From assembly GCF_020520425.1 (NCBI RefSeq), contig NC_079487.1, positions 63,976,398 through 64,040,397 on the forward strand: a stretch of DNA of 64,000 bases, given 5' to 3'. Shown here one piece after another: positions 9,566 to 22,288 of the stretch (the first letter of the stretch is position 1; every line of letters starts with the position of its first letter). The DNA comes from Spinacia oleracea (lineage: Eukaryota > Streptophyta > Magnoliopsida > Caryophyllales > Amaranthaceae). Below the pieces are notes generated by a model. It was not told where the DNA came from, searched no databases, and saw nothing but the letters and a program-made list of their open reading frames with translations. The position numbers and the translations under genes were made by a program.

Positions 9566-12500
9566 GTTCACATCTACATTTATAAACTGCATTTGTTTTA
9601 TTGGAATGCAAATTTTATTTACTCCGAATTCAGTATATTCTAATTCAAGAATAACTAACCATATGTATTGCTGATTCCGCACCATCTAAAAGGGCGGATG
9701 AAACATTTCCTTTGCGTACTTCCTTCAAAACTTGTCCCAAAAAAGAAGCAATCATTTTAAAGGATTGTGTTGTTTCATCAAACTTGGAGTTCAGGACTTG
9801 ATTTTGTTCTGCAAGGTCCGCATTTTGCTTCTTGACAATCGATAGTTCGCCTTTCATGTTCTCCATTTCCATAGCATTGTTGCTAACACAGGTTGACCCT
9901 TCTTTCCTAAGCACCCCTTCGACTCCAAATATGTCACTTTTCTTCACTCCAAAGCCATAATTCAGAGGACGTTTAGGTACTTCACCTTTATATATAAGCT
10001 CAGTAAAGACCGTATTCTCAATTTCAACCCTAGACATAGATGAAGAAGAACTGGCAAGGTTTTCTTGGACCTTATTGTTTGCTTCTTCCTGTTAAATAAT
10101 ATGAAAAGTGTAAGCTCGAGATGATAAAATATCACAAATGCAAGCACATAAATTCATCTTAGGCCAGTAATGTTCTATTATTGGATGTTGATATGAATGC
10201 TAGATTGGGTGATTTTGGGTTAGCTAGGCTTACATTGCTCACATTCTAAACCAGAAGCAGATATTGTAGAGAGACTCGTTGAGTTTTGCAAACTAGACGT
10301 TATACTTGGTTTTCTATTCTACATTACTCTCCCAACAACCAAAGAAAAGAGCGAAAAACAAGTAAAGAAATAGAAACATAATCAGAGAAAAGAAAAGAAA
10401 AGAACTTGCAAATTTGCACAAGCTTTGGTTGGTTCATGCACACATATTTGGTTGCTTTGTTTAAGTAACAGTTTGTACAGCTTTGGAAAATCAATTATGA
10501 ACAATATGAGTGTAGTTTGCAGAAAAGATTTGGGAAATCATAGATTGCAATGTCAATGCGTTGCTAGTTGCCTTTATAGATAAGGCCGGGATAGTTCTTT
10601 GACACAATTATTATTTGAGTATGTTTAATTGTTTATCTATGTTCTATCTCTTGCAATTGCATTATATCTTTTCACTCCAAGTCTCCAAGGACTCCAACTG
10701 TTCTTTTTCCATCAGTTTGGTGATTGTGTAAACAAAAATAAGATGGGTGTGATCATAAGTGTACAAGGCATATCATTGCTCATTGCTAGGTGTCATGCTG
10801 CTATTGCTAGGATGAATGTTGTTTGTCCTTCCATTTGTTTTGCCTTATGATTGTCTGTTTATTTTAACTTGATTTGTTTTTACATATTTTTAACACCTTT
10901 TCAATTTGCTACAGCACAAAACTATTGATAGTGTCCTAGAAAGTGGTGAAAGGTTGGACAGCTTGGTAGAAAAGAGTTCAGATCTTAGTGCTTCATAACA
11001 GGTGATTCACAAAACTAAGATATAGCCAAAGCACATGCCTGCTTCCATTTGAAAGATGAACCGTACTAAAAAAAAACGCACCAAGCAGAATAAAAGAGCA
11101 TGCCAACAATCAGGACTAAAATTACTTTAAAAGACAAGATTGTAAATATTGAATTAGCTCAATGCAATGTATACCACAAATTGATGAGAGAGTGTGCCCT
11201 CTTTAAAGCTTCCATCTTCTTTGGCATAAACTATTTTGTAAAACGCCAATTCGCTAAACTTTCCCTTCTTTTTCTGCAATGTTAGGAAAAAAAATATATC
11301 AACATACTTATGTGAACAATATTCATGTTTTAAGTTCCTATCTGATTAATACCTATAGCAACTGAAATGAAACAAATCAAATAAGGTAGAAAGTCATACC
11401 AAATCTTCTCTTCGATTAGCAAAGCTTGTAGCACCGCTGTTGTGCTTATGTCCTTGTAATGCTCGGGCAGTTTTTCCCATTTCACATTTTTCCTAATTTC
11501 ATGAAACCAATGTTAACATGAATAGGCGAAACACTTGCTAAATTTAGGATCGTTCGAGGTCACAAACCTGGGTCTTTGGTAAAAGCCAATAATCGACCAA
11601 ATCCGTCCAACTCCCATCGGAGACTCCATCAGGTTGTTTGGCATAGTTCTGTTCTCGAGTTCTGTTGACTGGATCGAAATAATCCTTCTTCAAAGTGTAT
11701 CTATGTTGCTTCATGGCTTGTCAATACGCATCAAAAGTGCATCATTAACTATCTTCCCTTCGGGTATCACAAAATGATTCTTCAAAGAAAAAAGAAAAAT
11801 CAAGTTACACCATATTTCATCTCCAAAACACTACATTGGTAAACGATTTTGTAGAAAGAAAAATGCATGACTCGACATATTATTATTAATGGAATGTATA
11901 GTTCTGTTAGAATGGCCACTAAAGCTCTCAGCATCTTCATAGTCATATTTGAGAGCTGTTATTAATGAATTTATTAGCATTACACTTCTGATTAGTGACA
12001 AAGAACTAACATTTTATACTTAAGATGGAAGTCTTACTGTCCTAGGGAAGTAAACAAGCTAGATTAGAATGTAGACAGATCATTCCTCATTGTATAATCA
12101 CCATTCACCAAGCTTATAAAGGAGATAACTTACTATAACAGAAGAAAAATGAATTGTAATCTGCTGATTAGATTAAAAACTTGCAGTGTACTCTACATTG
12201 ATCAATTCACATTAAAATATTATCATCCCTGTAAAGGCGTATCAAAAGCGACCAGTCTAACGGAAGATGAGCAGAATAACAGGGTCAGAGGGAGTAAAAT
12301 AGGGTTGGGGAAAAATTAGTGTGAACAGATTGGAGAAAGGACAGAAGGGTGTTAGTACAATACTGCTTTAATGCACGAGACATAAGTGTGTTTTTACCCT
12401 ACATTTACTCAGAATTAAGTTCTGATCAGTTATATCCTGATCTGATCAATTCAGTTATGATCAGTTCTCATCAGAATGTTCTGATCTAATCAATTAGTTC

Positions 12501-12697
12501 CAACCAGAATAGACTCTGTAAAAGAAGAAGCTGAAGTCAATGATTTGCTTATTGAAGCCAAAAATGGAGATGACAAAAATTGAAGCTGCTTGAATTGAGA
12601 ATTCAGTTGCAGTGCAAATGTGGTCTGATCCTCAAGGCATATAAAACTCTCATTAAACACACATTTTTCGTTTCTGGAATCTGGAACTAGCAACTCA

Positions 12698-13730
12698 GGT
12701 TGTGTTTGGCATCATTGTCGTTTTTCGTTTTTTAATTTTTTAATCAAAAAAACAAAAATAAGGCTGTTCGGGTATGTTGTTGAATAAAACGACTTTCAAG
12801 GCTTTTTCACAAAATCGAAGCGGAAAATCAGAAACCACTAAAAGTGGTTTTGTAAGTTCCGTTTCAGTTTTCTCCTGCAAAGAGTACATTCCTTCTCTCC
12901 AATCTCCATCTTGGTTCCCGGCATCGCCTAATTATTCTCAAGATCCAAGGTTCAAGTTGGCTAGTATATAGCCTAACTATTCTCAAGATTCTAGGTTCAA
13001 GTGGTTGTTAGTCTTATTACTACTTTCCAAACTGCATACTGATAAAATTTAATTCGGAGTCATAGTATTAGATTAATACTACTGATTGAATGTGTGAAGT
13101 AGTTCCAATTTCTGGATTGTTTGAGTAGAGGGAAGTCAAGCTCTATATTGTTAATTTTTTTGTTGAAATAGTAAGTGGTCATAATTAAGAAAAGCCATAG
13201 TGAATTAGTGACCTATTAATTTAGAACGGGATGTCTTATGAGCAGATTAATCAATTTAACTGCAAATGCTTCGTATTCGACATAGTGTCCATATACAATT
13301 GCTTTTGATTTTTTAGGTAAAAGCTAGACCTCTTTGATTTGTAAAGTGCTAAATTTTTTAGAGGATCAAATAGGGATGACCATTTTAGGGGACTATTCAA
13401 GAAAACTCATAAGGTATATTCATCCCTTTTGTTGTTAATATAAAAAACTATCAGAAGCTTGAATATCAGCATATCCTTGAATCTGTATCCTAAAATACTT
13501 AAATATAATAAATAATTATGATACTATAATAATAATAACAATAATAATAATATCCTCAAAGTGAAGCTTGGGCCTAGAAATGACATAAGAGTAATAATTG
13601 TGTATTGGTTTTAGTTAACTGGAACCTAAAACTGAAACAGTTTTGAGAAAATAGAAAACCAAAACTGAAATCAGTTTCCTATTTTTTAAAAACATAAAAC
13701 CGAAAACTGACAATAATGCCGAACAGGCCC
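12698..13730. mobile_element. non-autonomous Harbinger-like element, 1033 bp
   Basis: The termini GGTTGTGTTTGGCATCATTG and, as reverse complement, GGGCCTGTTCGGCATTATTG are inverted repeats. A 3-bp TCA occurs on both sides (12695-12697, 13731-13733). Size and terminus resemble the element at 44068-45091. The interior has no transposase. It is inserted in an intron of the TNPA-like gene. Confidence 0.6.
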
Positions 13731-15295
13731 TCAGTGAGTATGATTTTATTTGGTGTAAACATATTTTTTGTTCATGTTGGCTATATATCCAGTTTAAGTT
13801 TCATATGTGATAATCTTGTATGTATGTGGTATAATTGTTGTGACATATTTACAGAAGAAAGCAAAAACAGCAGCATAACCAAGAAAATAAACCAACCAGA
13901 AAGTCTTAACCAACAAAGCAACCTACCAAAAATAAATCTACAATTATTCCAAGTGTTAAGAACGATAAATACACATACCCGAATAAGTGTAATAATATTG
14001 GCTTTTAACTGCTTGTTCACCTCACGCCAACTATGTACTCCCACTGGACAAAATCTATCTATTTTTGCAATATCTCCGAGGAAACTCACAAGGATGGAAC
14101 CACCTTTTCGAATAGGTTGGTTGAATTCATTGAACTTGACAATGTATTTGAATCCCTTTGCATCTTGCCAGACTTCTCGAGGTGGAACTGATCCTTTCAC
14201 CAGGTATCGTATTCCATCAGCATCTGCCACAAGAATTAAATGAGATTAAAAAATTACCAAGACATTTTATACTTTGCATATTTGACGTAGGACATGTTTA
14301 CCTATAGCTATGGCCTCTTCCTTCTCATCAAACTCCCTTGAAGCTGGCCAATTTGGAATAATAATCCGACGTCGATGTTTTGATTTTTTCTCAGGAGGAT
14401 CACTTCCTTCTCCTTCACCCTCAAAAGTTGATTCTTCCAAATCCATTTCTCTTTCACCATCAGAAGCTGATTCTTCCAATTCGTCCCAATTGTAATTGGG
14501 CATAACTTCACACTCAGCATGATTGGATGGAGGAGACCGCTTCCTTTGAAATGCATTTTCACTCACATGCACCTGACTAGAAGCAAGCTTCTCGACTCTC
14601 TTCTTCCCTTCCATGGTGTCTGGTGGTGTAGGAGCTCGTGTCATCACAGGTTTTGTTGCTCCCATGGGTGCAGCAACTACACTTTTCTCTAAATGTGGCT
14701 TGACATAAGGCTGTTGGGTAGCTTTGAGAGGTTGTTGGGTAGCTTTGAGAGGCTGCTGGGAAGCTTTCTGAGGCTGCTGGGAAGCTTTGTGTTGGTCCAA
14801 AGAGGGTTGCAGAGTAGCTTTGAGAGGCTGGAAAGGGTGTGGATTCGTCGTTGTTGCTTTCTGTGCTTCTCTTTCAACCAGGTTCGGAAACAAAGGTCCC
14901 CTTGACCATCTGCTTTGTGCCACTTTTGTTTGTGATTGTGATGCTCCTGTAAGAGTGGACGGCATTGATCGTTGTGAGGGGTTAGAGGATGGTTTTGACG
15001 GAGTAAAGGGTGGTTTTGATGATGTCTTAAGTTGTGGCTTTGATGGCATGGTAGTAGACTGTGGCATGGATAATTGCCGTGCAACCATGGAAGGTGATGA
15101 TGTAGATGATGTGGGTTTTTTAGCAGTTGTTGGTTGCTTGATAGGTTGTGATATGGTCCCAAACGACTGTGACATTCCAAGTGTTGGAGGGCTGAACGGT
15201 CCCCAGTTTTGGCTGGATGGATCAGAAGATTTGGGTGACTTTGATACAGAGCCCTCATCAGTAGCTAAAAGGGATCGTTTACTCCTGTAACTCAT

Positions 15296-17595
15296 ATTTT
15301 AGTTCCTGTTCAACAAGTAAAAAACACAATTAGTGATAAAACAAACTCAATTGTTGTAAGAATGTAACACTAAATAGGATATAGGTGTTCACTCATAATG
15401 AAAATCAGTTTAAGATTTTCAGATACACAAGATTATAATGAGCAGAAATTAGTTAAGAGTTAGGTAAACTTGAGTCATCAAACGATACATTCAGATCAAA
15501 TAAAGCATATTGAGAGTGCGAAGTCAGTTCCGTATAACTGATGTATAGTAAAGTTTATGCTAATAACTTCATTCTCAGCATAATTTCAATGCACTTGAGC
15601 ATAAACAATTATTTAAGAGTTAGGTAAACTTGAGTCATCAAACGATACATTCAGATCAAATAAAGCATATTGAGAGTGCAAAGTCAGTTTCGTATAACTG
15701 ATGTATAGTAAAGTTTATGCTAATAACATCATTCTCAGCATAATTTCAATGCACTCAATATATCAGGGAAACTACATTACCAAGACTGTAAAATCTGTAC
15801 CTCATCTTGCCTCTAAAATCTAAATGAAAGCCAAAATCATATATCAAACCATTGCATCGATCATAAACCCCCTTCACTGTAATGTGCACCTCATTAAGCC
15901 ACTGTCTAGTTCTCCCTCCCCCTCCCACACACCAATATGAATGACAGTGCAGAAGGAGAACAGAAACCAGAACTCTATCTACTGCAGTGCTGATACTGGA
16001 AAAGAATTCAAACATCAGAATCTAACTGAACTGAAAGAGATTTCACATCCACAGATCCACTTGATTGCGAAAAGCGCAGACAAATTGATTAAGATCCATC
16101 ATTCAGGATGTGAAGTTTTGGGAGTTGTCAAACTAATACTTCAACTACGATTTGTCTATAGACTTACAGAAGTGCTATCCGCCTTCCCCTCCTCCCAGTA
16201 TGTCAGGCAGAAGAAAAATCCAGAACAACAAGAAAACAAGCCAACGACCTTTAACCGGACTCTAAAATAAGATTCTTTTTTTCTAAAAAGAACTCTGTTA
16301 GCAGTTATGTTTCCCGTAAAGCATTTTTCCAAAGTCAATTCTTTCAGATTGAACAGACACAATCAAAACTGCCAACTTAGTTAAATTAGCATTTAAGGCA
16401 GACCCTGGCCATTCATAAAACGACTGTAACACGCACCGTTCGGTTAAGGCATACAAAGTCACATGATTAACAAGCAAAATCCAAACTAACTCAACAGTAC
16501 CATTGAGCCTCGGCTATTTCATCAACCTAGAAAGCTGCTATAGCAAAACAAACACTAGGAAAGAAAGCCTATATTCCTGCACTCGTAGTAAAAAAGACTT
16601 GAAGCTTCTTAACACTTGTAGATATTAGGTTCAACATAACACTAAATGATGTACATTAGCTTGAGCTCAGAAATTAAAGACTCGAGGAGCACATTGTGGG
16701 ACTAAAGTCTCCCCCAACTCAATCAGATTACCAGGCTACAAAAGTGAATAGTCAGCTCCTGCCTAACAGGATTAAGGTTATTTCCTAATTCTTTTTTTTT
16801 TGTTTCAATTCATTCACTCGTCTTTTCCGTTTTCATTGCTCAAAAAAGATGTTGAAGTATCTTAACTTTGTAGTGATGATCTTCCATGAGGCATGCAAGA
16901 TGGACAATGATGAATGCTGTATTCTTTTTCCAATAAAGAGGTTAGAAATCACGGTAACTTCCTTTTGAAAATACTACCTCCATCTAAAATAACTGGTCCT
17001 TTTGTCACATTCCCTCGTGCTTAAAGAATTAAATCCTTTAGCAGTTCAGAATAAATAAGCTGATTGTTTCTTAAAATTTAAAGAGACCACTCGTTTAGCT
17101 ATATTGAAATGAGAAACAGGCCCCAAAAGTAGTTTGATATAACACATCTGCACCAAAAAAAATATATAACACATCTTGGAGATAGACATTGAGAAGGTCT
17201 TTGTAGCTTAGATTTTGTTTGATCTTCAGTAACCTAGAAAAATATTATCCTAAGTTTTGTTTGATCGTGATGGTAAACTAGAATTCACTCACTTGAAGGT
17301 CCAAAATTGTATAATCACCAACGAATTGGAGAACAAAAACTCAAAATCTCCTATAATAACACAATAAAATCAATTAACCAAATCCCTACCGCCACGAGAA
17401 CTATATTCACAAAAGATAAACTTTGAGACAACAAAAATGAAAATAATCTTCACGGTAACGGCGCCAATGTTGAAAGAAAACATAGATCGTAATTACTATA
17501 TTATAAATAAAAGAAAATAAGTCATTAGATGGAATCAGTACAATACAAATAAAAAGCAATATCAAAAGGGTTCATTTGAAAAAAAAGCTCTATGA
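15296..17595. promoter_or_regulatory. region between the two CACTA transposase genes
   Basis: This contains the upstream region of the TNPA-like gene. Two tandem copies of a roughly 150-bp unit lie at about 15452-15595 and 15611-15755. Blocks at 15303-15470 and 16455-16612 are nearly identical to 35856-36030 and 37051-37205, upstream of the TNP2 gene. I see no open frame of significance. Confidence 0.55.
15452..15755. repeat. tandem duplication, two units of about 150 bp
   Basis: Both units begin AAGAGTTAGGTAAACTTGAG and end near CATAATTTCAATGCACT. They differ at only a few positions by eye. They lie just upstream of the TNPA-like gene. Confidence 0.75.
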
Positions 17596-19526
17596 TCAAT
17601 CGGCTCCACCCTCTTCCTCTACCGGTAAAGAATCACCTAAATCAAACAAGTCTCTAGGCTTATTCTTAACAACATGCCACCACCCTTTTTGTATCTCATC
17701 TTCTATGTAAAAAACTTGTTTTGCTTGAGATGAGAATACAAATGGATCATCTTGCAATAATCGCCCGCTATGCATCAATTTAGAAAAATTGACACATACT
17801 CCTCCATTTGGATAGGCTCTTACACCCCTATAAATGTCTACCCAATCACAACGAAACAATACAACTTTATAATCTCCATAGTAATTTAATTCATAAATAT
17901 CTATCACTTTTCCATAGTACGCCTCTCCATCCGCTTCAACCATAATTCCAGAATTTTGTGTCAAAAGACGATAATCGCGATCCGTGGAAAGGAACTTATA
18001 ACCATTGATCATGAATCCTTTTAATTTTCTACCATAATAATTCAAACCACCCGCCAACGCTCTTCTTAGTTTTCCATCTTCGGTGGTTACATCTATGCAA
18101 TGTACCTACGATGGTACATCATTAAATCAAAATACATTTTTTTCAAACAAAGAATTATTTGTTCACATTAAAAGAACTTAAGTAACCTTATTTTGCAGCC
18201 ACCCTCCAAATTCATTGATGATCCAATTACTTTCATCACTCTCCGTCACAGAATTTCGTAAGTTCATTTGACGCTTCTCCGTTAAAAATTCACTTCATAG
18301 AAGAAGAAAAAACTTAGAGTGGTCTTTAACAATTGATAATTCAAAAGAAAACAGACATAATACTTACTCTAATTCCCCTTTAATCTCATCACAGTGAAGT
18401 AAAACCTAGCGATGAGCTTGCTTTAAGGTTTTGTCATCAAGGCGAACGCTAACCTCCTTCCCAATAACTCGACCACCAGAATTAAACAAGTAATCATTGG
18501 GATTTGGAATGTCATCATCCATACTTTTAGGTATGGTTGAAGATAGTCTTAACACCTTGAAGATATCTCGAACAAAACCTAATTGTCTCCTCTAAAAGGA
18601 AGCCTTCCGCAATAGATCCTTCAGGTTGGGCTTTATTGGTTACATGTGATTTCAAATGGGACAAGTACCTTTTAAATAAAACATTTATACTTAAATTATA
18701 ATAAATAAAAAGTATTTAATGAAATAATATAGCTCAGACATATAAGATATTAACCTTTCAATGGGATACATCCATCTGTATTGCACTGGTCCACCAAGTT
18801 TAACCTCCTCCACTAAGTGAATCAACAAATAGACCATGATTGTAAAAAATGAAGGCAGAAACTCCTTTTCCAACTCACAAAGAGTTAAAATAATTCCATC
18901 TTGAAGACCATCTAAATCATCTAGATCAATACTGGTGGAGCACAACTTCTTGAAAAACGAAGATAATCTAGCCAACAAGTCAATCACCTTTGTAGCATTA
19001 GAAGCTCTTAAGGCGACAGGGAGGATATCTTGCATTAGAACATGGTTGTCATGACTCTTGAGGTTAATCAACTTCCTTTGCTTCATATTCACACAACTAG
19101 AAAGGTTGGATCCATATCCATCCGGAACTTTAAGTTTCTGCAAAACATTTAAGAACCTCTCTTTCTCCTCCGTAGACATAGAATAAGAAGCCGGAGGCAT
19201 GTATTCGCTTCCATTATGATTGGTCTCAAGCCAAAGGTGAGGCTTTATCCTCCAATTTTTAAGGGCTACTCGATCATCCCTACTATCTCTACTCTTATCA
19301 TTACCTAGAAGAGTTCCCAAAATATTCTCAGACACATTTTTCTCAATGTGCATAACGTCTAAATTATGCCTTAGAAGATTATGCTCCCAATACACCAAAT
19401 CATAAAATATGCTTCTTTTTGTACCATAAGCATTTTCATCTTGGACATCATTGTTATTATTGTTATCATTATGACCTCTTTGTCTACCTCTTTTTTTTTG
19501 TGGTGCCTTCGAATTTCCATAAACAT

Positions 19527-19531
19527 ACTCG
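19527..19531. repeat. 5-bp LTR target duplication, left copy
   Basis: ACTCG directly precedes the left LTR. The same five bases follow the right LTR at 31132-31136. Confidence 0.92.
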
Positions 19532-20997
19532 TGTGAGGGGGTCAAAAAAGCACGAGGCTAATGCGTGACCTCGTCCCTCGTGGGTGTGACGATTCTTTTT
19601 TATTCAATCAAGTGTAATTGGATTTCCTGTGAGTTTACACCCAATTGACTAGTAATATAGGAGTTGCTATTCAGTTTTTAACGACAATGAGAAAAACTGA
19701 CAAAACCCGATTATCGTGACATAAAGGGAGTGCAATTATGTTTGACCATGACGGCCGTAGGTTCCCTTGTGATCCCTGGTGGTGGGGATCGCTCAACGTA
19801 CACCTGCAGGGTAGAGATTGAGGGTTCGGGGGACTTTAACTACCGAGAGAAGTATTCGCTCTTCGATAACTCCAGAGGCAGGATATCCTTACTAGCTCAG
19901 CATAAATAATTGAAGGGACATGCGTTAACTATTAAACTAATCTGAGTTGATTTTAGCAATATGCAACATATAATACTAGATCGATCGCGATTATCTGATT
20001 TAAATAGCATTAAGGGACCTAGCATGATAATCCAATTTCCCAAAAATATTATATTTGTTAGGCGTGGTAGAACAATCAGATTTAGTTAGTTTAACAGTTC
20101 ATAAAAAGGGCGAGGAAAGCAATTAAATCATAGAAAAGGGACACATTACGACGCACCTTTGAGAGGTGCGTCACAGTTCTCAGAAAACTAACCACTTTGA
20201 CTTTGCTACCTTTTTATTTAACGAATCTCAAATTACGGGACAGGATACGTTCTGTTCGATTTATGGATCGATTGCGACAGAACGCGTGAACAATTTCGCA
20301 GCGTGAGGCTTAGGCTAGGGGTTGGAGTCAATACTCAGAATATGAATTGTGTGTTGTGATTTCACGTCAAACTTGGGCTATATTTATAGAAAAGAGTTTG
20401 TGGAAAGATAGAATTGCAGAGCTCTAATCCACGAAGAATTAGGAAAAAACACGTACCAGGTATTTTCAGCGCCTAGGCCTGGGCGCCGAAGATTTCGGCG
20501 CCCAGAGCCAGGCGTTGAAAATGGGGTCTGGGCTATTTTCTTAGTCAGATTCGGATTCCTAAAATCCGTAGTGTTTGAGACTTAATCGAGTCTTTTAGTG
20601 CGTATCAATTTCATGACGGAATGCGTCTGGGCCCGTTACGAACTCTAGGCTCGTTAGGATTTTAATTAATACGTAACTCTTATTTCCGAATCATATTAGG
20701 AATAGGATTCTCGCAGTTTTCTATCTCATTTAGGATTTATGTTGGAGTGCAACACCTAATTCTGACAGGTTTCTATCTTTTATGACTTGCCACTTTTAGA
20801 AGCTACCCTTTACGGCAGTTACTATTTTTAGCAGGTTTCCATAAATAGAAGGTTTCTATAAATAGCAGGTTTCGGGTGAAACGAGAAGGGTGATTGAGAT
20901 TCGTTATTTTATAGGAGATGCGTTGTCAAGTGGAGATTTACGTTTTCATCATCGAACCTTTCCCTTTCGGGAATGGGGACAAAAGTAGGTGTCTACA
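19532..20997 (-). repeat. 3' LTR (left copy)
   Basis: Length 1466 bp, TG...CA ends (TGTGAGGGGGTC to GTGTCTACA). It contains the inverted repeat GGGCGCCGAAGATTTCGGCG at 20481-20503. Compared with the other LTR it carries an extra 287 bp (about 20088-20374). Confidence 0.93.
20088..20374. other. segment absent from the other LTR
   Basis: The left LTR contains this 287-bp stretch between TTTAGTT and GGGCTATATT. In the right LTR the same flanks are joined directly at about 30508. Two-base homology (TT) at the junction fits a deletion in the 5' LTR, since the longer form shows no sign of being an insertion. Confidence 0.7.
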
Positions 20998-21012
20998 GTT
21001 ACCCCCCACTTT
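20998..21012 (-). promoter_or_regulatory. polypurine tract
   Basis: On the minus strand AAAGTGGGGGGTAAC abuts the 3' LTR. A purine-rich tract here primes plus-strand DNA synthesis in LTR elements. Confidence 0.6.
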
Positions 21013-21428
21013 GACTGAGTCTTGGAGTAAGACAATGGTCAAAGTATTAGACGGAGTGCGTCACACAAGCCATGGTGACCTGTTTTTTGCGAGGGTCTCA
21101 CGAGCCCCCGAGTGATAACATTTGACTTAAGGGTCATCACTTTGAAGTGTCGACATATCCCTCACGTGTCATTGGGATTTGGCAACTGATAGTCTAGAAA
21201 CTTCCTCACTTTGTCATTGGAAGGATCTAAAGGTGCGTAGAAACTCCCTCACTTTGTCATTGGGAGTAGCTACAGATGTTTTCGAAATCAAAGCTGTAAA
21301 GTGTAATTGGGCCTGGCCAAGCCCAATCACGAGGTAAAAATGTTTTTTAAAGATTCTCATTTTTAGGGTTAGCTAAACGAGAAAACCCCCTTGTTTTTAT
21401 GGGACGTAAAACGAAGGAAAATCCAGCA

Positions 21429-21610
21429 CATCGTTCTTTCTTGGAAAAACGGAAAACCAATCTTTGAATTTTTTTTGTGGGAAAAGGAAAGCTACTCACA
21501 TCGTTCTTTTTTGGAAAAACGGAAAACCAAAAGCTACTCACATCGTTTTGGGAAAAACGGAAAACCAAAAGCTACTCACATCGTTTTTGGGAAAAACGGA
21601 AAACCAAAAA
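21429..21610. repeat. tandem repeat, about 38-70-bp units
   Basis: Four units share GGAAAAACGGAAAACCAA and most share AGCTACTCACATCGTT; the first is longer because of an internal insertion. The array lies between the antisense gene and the 3' LTR. Confidence 0.85.
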
Positions 21611-21624
21611 GAGTTATCGTTGCA

Positions 21625-21995
21625 GCGACTAAGGACCTGCGCGGTTAGTGACGCAGACCCCGCCGACTAAAGATGGCGAGCCTGTCCGCTAAGGGTGGAC
21701 ACCCCGTCCGATAGAAGTGGACGAATCTGTTTCGAAATTTGTTTATTATTTTTTGAAAATAAGGACCTACGTGGTTTGCGCCGTAGACCCCGTCGGCTGA
21801 AGATGGCGAGCCTATTTCATTTTGTTTTTGAAGATTCTATTTTTCGAAAACTGAGGACCTGCGCGGCTAGTGACGCAGACCCCGCCCGCTGTGTGTGGGC
21901 GAGCCATGTCCGCTGAGGGTGGACGCCCCTGAATTCGTTTTTCAATTTGGGACTCGCGTGGTTCGTGACGCGATCCTGCCCACTAAGATGGGCAA
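21625..21995. repeat. second tandem array with diverged units
   Basis: At least four diverged units begin near 21630, 21760, 21852 and 21948. They share GGACCTGCGCGGTTAGTGAC-like and GACGCAGACCCCGCC-like phrases and a following GGCGAGCC. It is distinct in sequence from the adjacent array at 21429. Confidence 0.7.
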
Positions 21996-22288
21996 GTTTC
22001 CTACTTTTTTCATCGTGATTTTTTTTTGAGAATGTCTTTTATTCATTCTTGCAAGAGCGAATTCTTTCGAGGGATGCTCGGATTTAGTTGTAACCTGAAC
22101 GTGGGTTGACAACGGGTTTAGACGGACCTTTGTCTTGCGACCGTCTGCTTTCGTGGTTTTGAGCTAGTCTTTACGGCTCGATTTTTGCCACTACTTGGTC
22201 TTTGATCAGATGACCATGCACAAGTGTCAATGACGACCTTTCTCTGAGGTCGAACCTGCTTTTTTTTTTTGAGATATCCAAACATGAG

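Larger units (their letters stand above)
9093..15295 (-). pseudogene. CACTA TNPA-like transposase-associated gene, frameshifted
   Basis: Exons on the minus strand: 15295-14302, 14223-13979, 11779-11568, 11492-11400, about 11273-11150, 10088-9660 and 9140-9093, mostly with clear GT...AG borders. The first exon gives a long Ser/Pro/Gln/Lys-rich region with four near-identical KASQQPLK/KATQQPLK repeats (residues about 165-195) and acidic patches. The second and later exons encode the conserved plant En/Spm (Ptta-type) domain: GSVPPREVWQDAKG, KDYFDPVNRTREQ, SGATSFANRRED. The last large exon has NYGFGVKKSDIFGVEGVLRK and a heptad-like coiled coil. A frameshift lies in the third exon near 11715-11725, just before the KQHRYTLKKDYF stretch. 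A 1-kb Harbinger-like insertion (12698-13730) and a GATCAG-rich array occupy introns. In known elements this protein binds the subterminal repeats. Confidence 0.7.

Noticed and set aside
14787-15290. 167-codon plus-strand frame across the TNPA-like first exon
   Set aside because: It is the antisense shadow of the Ser/Pro/Gln-rich exon. The exon on the minus strand joins conserved downstream domains and this one does not.
16960-17115. Stowaway-like end CTACCTCCATCTAAAATAACTGG
   Set aside because: No inverted copy nearby. It may be a fragment.
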